Below, piece by piece: positions 7,183 through 9,697 of a stretch of DNA of 9,697 nt (positions within the stretch are counted from its first letter, which is position 1; every line of letters starts with the position of its first letter). Source of the stretch: Holosporales bacterium (lineage in GTDB: Bacteria; Pseudomonadota; Alphaproteobacteria; RUG11792); assembly GCA_031262205.1 (NCBI GenBank), contig JAISID010000036.1, forward strand, positions 1-9,697. Reading direction: 5' to 3'. The notes under the pieces are model-generated. The model had not been told where the DNA came from, did no database searches, and saw only the letters and a list, made by a program, of their open reading frames with translations. Both the position numbers and the translations under genes were made by a program.

Positions 7183-7920
7183 ATGAAAAACAATTCAGCG
7201 GTTATTATTATACCAGCAAGGTTAAATTCGTCTAGATTTCCCAAAAAAATATTATGCCCTATAGACGGGAAACCTTTAATCGTTCGCGTACTAGAACAAG
7301 CCAAAGATTTAGATTTATGCGAATGTTACATTGCATGTTGTTGTGAAGAAGTCAAAAAAATAGTCGAGAATTACGGCGGGAAAGCGATTGTCACAAACCC
7401 TGATCTAGCATCGGGAACAGACAGAGTTTTCGCGGCTCTTGAAAAGCTCGACAATAAACCTAAGTTTGTCGTCAATTTACAGGGAGACACCCCTGTTTTC
7501 TCTGCGAATATCATTCCGGAAATTCTCAAGGTCTTAGAAAACAACGAGTCGATAGATATGACGACTCCCGTAGTTTTCAAGAAACCTACCGAAGAGGAGA
7601 AGAATGAAAACGTGGTAAAGGTCGTTTTTAATAATATGGAGAAAAAAGAACCGGGAAAGGCTATTTATTTCTCTAGAGCGGCTATACCTCATAACGCCTC
7701 TGCATTTTTCTTTCACATCGGAATTTACGCATATCGCTACGAAGCCCTTAAAAAATTCGTTTCTCTCCCATCGTCGTACTTAGAAGAAACCGAGCGGCTA
7801 GAACAACTGCGGGCTATTCAAGACGGTATGGAAGTGTGGGCTGTTCCCGTCGACGGATTCGCTTTAGAGGTCAACGTCGAGAACGATTTAAAGCCTGTTC
7901 TTAAAGCTATCTCAGATTAA
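7183..7920 (+). CDS. kdsB: 3-deoxy-manno-octulosonate cytidylyltransferase (CMP-KDO synthetase)
   Basis: The protein has 245 residues, the normal KdsB length. It transfers CMP from CTP to KDO in the cytoplasm, activating the sugar for the inner core of lipopolysaccharide. Visible motifs are IPARLNSSRFPKKIL (10-24), SGTDR (77-81), NLQGDTP (98-104, with D102 a metal ligand), YFSRAAIPH (162-170), HIGIYAYR (178-185) and ERLEQLRA (204-211). The spacing and wording (FVSLPSSYLEETERLEQLR) closely recall rickettsial KdsB. The C-terminal motif usually written VDTPEDL reads VNVENDL (230-236), so the first Asp, usually a second metal ligand, is Asn231. The gene is monocistronic: it is divergent from the prepilin gene and ends at a strong terminator 25 nt downstream. 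The Shine-Dalgarno is weak (AGAG). Confidence 0.96.
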   Translation: MKNNSAVIIIPARLNSSRFPKKILCPIDGKPLIVRVLEQAKDLDLCECYIACCCEEVKKIVENYGGKAIVTNPDLASGTDRVFAALEKLDNKPKFVVNLQGDTPVFSANIIPEILKVLENNESIDMTTPVVFKKPTEEEKNENVVKVVFNNMEKKEPGKAIYFSRAAIPHNASAFFFHIGIYAYRYEALKKFVSLPSSYLEETERLEQLRAIQDGMEVWAVPVDGFALEVNVENDLKPVLKAISD

Positions 7921-7944
7921 GCTGCGCGCACCAATCTTTTTTCC

Positions 7945-7996
7945 AAACGAACCGCTTTGAGACTATTTATAATTGTCTTAGAACGGTTCGTTTTTA
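7945..7996 (+). terminator. Intrinsic terminator of kdsB
   Basis: AAACGAACCG (7945-7954) pairs perfectly with CGGTTCGTTT (7984-7993). The stem continues inward imperfectly (GAGAC near 7960 with GTCTT near 7975), and a T-run extends to 7995. It begins 25 nt after the kdsB stop. Confidence 0.88.
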
Positions 7997-8088
7997 TTAA
8001 CTTTTCGTTAAGCTAAAAAATTGCGAATTATCCCTTAATATTTGGAAGATTTCACCTGCTGCTAACTTCAAAATAACGTTTGCCTTTT

Positions 8089-8128
8089 CAGACGCGTCTG
8101 TTATGCAAGTCCTCGTCTTCTTAAGAAG
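8089..8128. repeat. Two perfect 12-bp palindromes 16 nt apart
   Basis: CAGACGCGTCTG (8089-8100) and CTTCTTAAGAAG (8117-8128) are both exact inverted repeats without a loop. They differ in sequence, so they are not copies of each other. Loop-free palindromes suit dimeric protein binding better than RNA hairpins, but no regulator gene is nearby. Confidence 0.5.
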
Positions 8129-8129
8129 T

Positions 8130-8146
8130 TAAGGGACGATCCCAAA
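8130..8146. repeat. Copy of the GGGAATCAT-CCC dispersed repeat
   Basis: TTAAGGGACGATCCCAA matches the plus-strand form of the copy at 8281-8298 (TAAGGGGATGATTCCCAA) apart from two missing bases and one substitution. GGGA/TCCC arms make a tiny hairpin. Confidence 0.45.
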
Positions 8147-8164
8147 ACGATATGATAAAGTTTT

Positions 8165-8219
8165 AGGGAATCACACCCTAATGCCATAAAACCTTATTTG
8201 CAGTTAATCAATTCTAATC
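8165..8219 (+). repeat. Left copy of a diverged direct repeat flanking the tRNA pair
   Basis: This starts AGGGAATCACACCC and ends with a 26-nt block at 8194-8219 (TTATTTGCAG... to ...CAATTCTAATC). The block matches 8831-8856 at 23 of 26 positions by eye. The first 20 nt are also a copy of the GGGAATCAT-CCC repeat. Confidence 0.6.
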
Positions 8220-8276
8220 AGTAATGATTTTATTGCTCATTTCAGTTGGGTTTCTCGTATAAAACCGTTATTATAA

Positions 8277-8296
8277 GGTATAAGGGGATGATTCCC
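8277..8296 (-). repeat. Inverted copy of the GGGAATCAT-CCC dispersed repeat
   Basis: On the minus strand this reads GGGAATCATCCCC then TTATACC, against GGGAATCACACCC then TAATGCC at 8166-8184: the same order of blocks with few substitutions. The two copies face each other 92 nt apart. Confidence 0.5.
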
Positions 8297-8347
8297 AAGT
8301 TTTAAATTTAAAAGCATTTTATAGTCGTAAATTCATACGTAAGAGCA

Positions 8348-8376
8348 TTGACTATTCCTCGTTAATATAATATTCT
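8348..8376 (+). promoter_or_regulatory. Candidate promoter of the tRNA genes
   Basis: TTGACT (8348-8353) is a five-of-six -35 box, followed after 17 nt by TATTCT (8371-8376). Transcription would begin close to 8384, only a few nt before the tRNA-Lys 5' end. A better-looking TATAAT at 8366-8371 is only 12 nt from the -35 box and is less likely to be used with it. Confidence 0.55.
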
Positions 8377-8385
8377 TTAAGAATC

Positions 8386-8461
8386 GGGCTCATAGCTCAG
8401 TTGGTAGAGCATCTGACTTTTAATCAGAGGGTCACAGGTTCGATCCCTGTTGAGCCCACCA
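8386..8461 (+). tRNA. tRNA-Lys (anticodon TTT)
   Basis: The full cloverleaf is visible. The acceptor arm is GGGCTCA/TGAGCCC and the D arm is GCTC...GAGC with an AGTTGGTA loop. The anticodon arm is TCTGA/TCAGA with loop CTTTTAA, which places TTT at 8419-8421. The T arm is ACAGG/CCTGT with loop TTCGATC. The discriminator is A and CCA is encoded. It is followed after six T residues by tRNA-Glu, so the two are probably one transcript. Confidence 0.97.
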
Positions 8462-8467
8462 TTTTTT

Positions 8468-8543
8468 GTCTCCTTCATCTAGGGGTCTAGGATACCGCCC
8501 TTTCATGGCGGAAACACGGGTTCAAATCCCGTAGGAGATGCCA
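8468..8543 (+). tRNA. tRNA-Glu (anticodon TTC)
   Basis: The acceptor arm GTCTCCT pairs with AGGAGAT (the first pair is G-T). The anticodon arm CCGCC/GGCGG encloses CTTTCAT, giving TTC at 8502-8504. The T arm ACGGG/CCCGT carries loop TTCAAAT. The discriminator is G and CCA is encoded. It is six nt downstream of tRNA-Lys. Confidence 0.96.
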
Positions 8544-8551
8544 ATTTTTGG

Positions 8552-8599
8552 GACCGATTTTTATTACTTGCCCTAAACGGCGCCTTATAAAAATCAGTC
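8552..8599. repeat. Inverted repeat behind tRNA-Glu
   Basis: GACCGATTTTTAT (8552-8564) and ATAAAAATCAGTC (8587-8599) form 13-bp arms with one mismatch, which becomes a G-U pair if transcribed from the minus strand. The 22-nt loop contains GCC...GGC and the GGCGCC palindrome. It could act in 3' processing or termination of the tRNA transcript, but its T-run lies within the left arm rather than after the stem, so it is not a canonical terminator. Confidence 0.45.
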
Positions 8600-8873
8600 A
8601 ACGTAGCTAACTAAAACTAATCGTTACAATTAGAAACCGATAAACTTACAACAGAAATTTTATTCTCCTAAAATACGTTGAAAACACTTAACTTAAATAA
8701 GTACCCCAAAGATTCTTTTATAAGGGAATTAAGTTGGTCTATAAATTTAACGTACCTACTAATTGTTAGAATGAAAGAACTAGGTTACATAATAAAGGGA
8801 ATCCTATACAACCCCGACGCCCCAAAAATTTTATTTACAACTAATCAATTCTAATCGGCAGGCTCTATAACCG
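8600..8873. other. Repeat-rich intergenic region after the tRNA genes
   Basis: No gene is supported here. The stretch contains a diverged direct repeat (AACGTA...ACTAATCGTTACAAT at 8600-8630 against AACGTACCTACTAATTGTTAGAAT with an internal gap at 8749-8772), a fragment TATAAGGGAATTAAG at 8720-8734 that recalls the dispersed repeat, and the right copy of the tRNA-flanking repeat. No terminator for the leftward gene at 8874 was found. Confidence 0.5.
8796..8856 (+). repeat. Right copy of the diverged direct repeat flanking the tRNA pair
   Basis: It starts AGGGAATCCTATACAACCCC and ends with the 26-nt block 8831-8856 that matches 8194-8219 at 23 of 26 positions. The middle has drifted by several substitutions and about 6 nt in length. 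Confidence 0.6.
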
Positions 8874-9697
8874 CTATTCATAAAGATTAGCGGGTAATTC
8901 CGGTATAAGTTTCCAATAAAGCGCGATACTAAGACTTTCCTTAATTAATTCAGTTACTTCAACGCCTTTCTCCCTTGCAATTTGTAACATTTTAGCTCGA
9001 TCGCACATATCTTTCCCTAAATTTTTCCCGCCTAGTTGTATAAAATATGTTTCCCATTCCTTGCTACCTTCAACAGGTTTTTCCTTATGCATCATTGCAT
9101 ACATTTCTTCTATTTCTTCACATACTCTTTCAGGTATACTCTTCCCCACAAATATATCCTTGTCCATGTTTCGAGCGCGCATAGTTTCAAATACCCAACA
9201 ACACATAATGCCGTCGACAACCGCTTCTAATATTCCAGACCAATCTAACGCCGCCATATCTATTACATCTGGATTTAAACCTATAAGTTCTCCTATATAT
9301 CTCCTATTAAACATTGCAGCTTCGTCCACGCGTTCCTCAATTGGCAATCTAAATTTCTCCAAGGTACGGTCTGCGAGAAAAAATGTTAATGCCCGACGTA
9401 CGTAATCTTCACGTCCATCGCTAGCGATTGGAAGGAGTATTTTTTCAAGAGATTTTCCATCGCTTCCAGCCGCTGTTTGAACAACCCAAATTTGTTCGCG
9501 GTCGGCAGCCGTGTCTGGAGACGTTCTTTTAAAAGCGCGAATAAAAGCTATAGCCCGAATCATATCCGCCGTAGCTTTATCTATCTTAGTCGATGGTCTG
9601 GATACAAAATTCATAGCGACCCTAATAGGCGTTCGTCCCAGGTCTAAATGGCTATTATTTACAGCCGCTAATTCTCCTTGAGAGGACTTACCCGAAC
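8874..9697 (-). CDS. Unrecognised large protein, 3' part (5' end off window)
   Basis: The frame has no stop from the TAG at 8874 to the right edge (274 complete codons). The ATG at 9614 gives a 246-residue product, but the frame stays open for 27 more codons upstream with no Shine-Dalgarno before that ATG, so the true start is probably outside the window. The upstream residues end in HLDLGRTPIRVAMNF, which resembles the G-x-TP-x-x-x-A turn of one ankyrin repeat; one motif is weak evidence. The rest is mainly helical and acidic, with no signal peptide and one hydrophobic stretch (WSGILEAVVDGIMCCWVF) that contains charged residues and is more likely a buried helix than a membrane segment. No catalytic motif is recognised. 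A host-directed ankyrin protein is one possibility; a conserved lineage-specific protein is another. Confidence 0.7.
   Translation of the reverse strand, partial: SGKSSQGELAAVNNSHLDLGRTPIRVAMNFVSRPSTKIDKATADMIRAIAFIRAFKRTSPDTAADREQIWVVQTAAGSDGKSLEKILLPIASDGREDYVRRALTFFLADRTLEKFRLPIEERVDEAAMFNRRYIGELIGLNPDVIDMAALDWSGILEAVVDGIMCCWVFETMRARNMDKDIFVGKSIPERVCEEIEEMYAMMHKEKPVEGSKEWETYFIQLGGKNLGKDMCDRAKMLQIAREKGVEVTELIKESLSIALYWKLIPELPANLYE

Larger units (their letters stand above)
7997..8347. other. Repeat-rich intergenic region before the tRNA genes
   Basis: No gene is supported in these 351 nt. The stretch contains two perfect 12-bp palindromes (8089-8128), three copies of the GGGAATCAT-CCC type repeat (8130-8146, 8165-8184 and, inverted, 8277-8296), and the left member of a direct repeat pair whose other copy lies beyond the tRNAs. 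Confidence 0.6.

Noticed and set aside
8366..8371. TATAAT as the -10 box of the tRNA promoter
   Set aside because: It is only 12 nt from the TTGACT box; the TATTCT five nt further on gives the normal 17-nt spacing and a start close to the tRNA 5' end.
7997..8873. CRISPR array or tandem repeat array
   Set aside because: The repeats here are few, diverged, irregularly spaced and in both orientations; there are no regular spacers and no cas genes.
9036..9405. Plus-strand ORFs (64 and 114 residues) over the right-edge gene
   Set aside because: Both are antisense to a 274-codon open frame and lack start signals or family features.

Overview
The window looks like chromosomal DNA of an AT-rich, Gram-negative alphaproteobacterium, probably a host-associated one of the Rickettsiales/Holosporales kind. 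This is inference. It rests on the low G+C seen by eye, a KdsB closely resembling rickettsial ones, a paired periplasmic M16 peptidase operon, low coding density on the right side, tRNA genes with encoded CCA, and many degenerate intergenic repeats. No rRNA, transposase, integrase or CRISPR array is visible.

Layout, left to right. Positions 1-1426 (minus strand) carry a Type II restriction-modification pair: a beta-class DPPY DNA methyltransferase, overlapped at its 3' end by a PD-(D/E)XK-type endonuclease that runs off the left edge. Positions 1427-2003 are non-coding, with degenerate repeats and a terminator-like hairpin. Positions 2004-6474 (minus strand) hold, in transcription order: a catalytically dead M16 peptidase homologue, an active M16 zinc peptidase, a GTG-started HEPN protein resembling ApeA-type abortive-infection RNases, and infA (translation initiation factor IF-1). 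The first three are separated by only 13-15 nt and each has a strong Shine-Dalgarno; infA follows after 141 nt with its own promoter candidate. A type IV prepilin-like gene (minus) lies just upstream of the M16 pair.

From about 7130 the strand switches. kdsB (CMP-KDO synthetase, LPS synthesis) is transcribed rightwards and ends at a strong intrinsic terminator. Then comes about 900 nt of repeat-rich intergenic DNA holding tRNA-Lys(TTT) and tRNA-Glu(TTC) behind a candidate promoter. The right edge (8874-9697, minus) carries the 3' part of a large unrecognised ORF that is open beyond the window, so its start is not seen.

Housekeeping functions (IF-1, KDO activation, tRNAs, envelope proteolysis) are interleaved with two candidate anti-phage modules on either side of infA: the R-M pair and the ApeA-like HEPN gene. 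The most interesting points are the HEPN gene tucked into the M16 operon, the R-M pair whose endonuclease is seen only as a long open frame cut by the window edge, and a family of dispersed small palindromic repeats (core like GGGAATCATCCC) concentrated in both intergenic regions.
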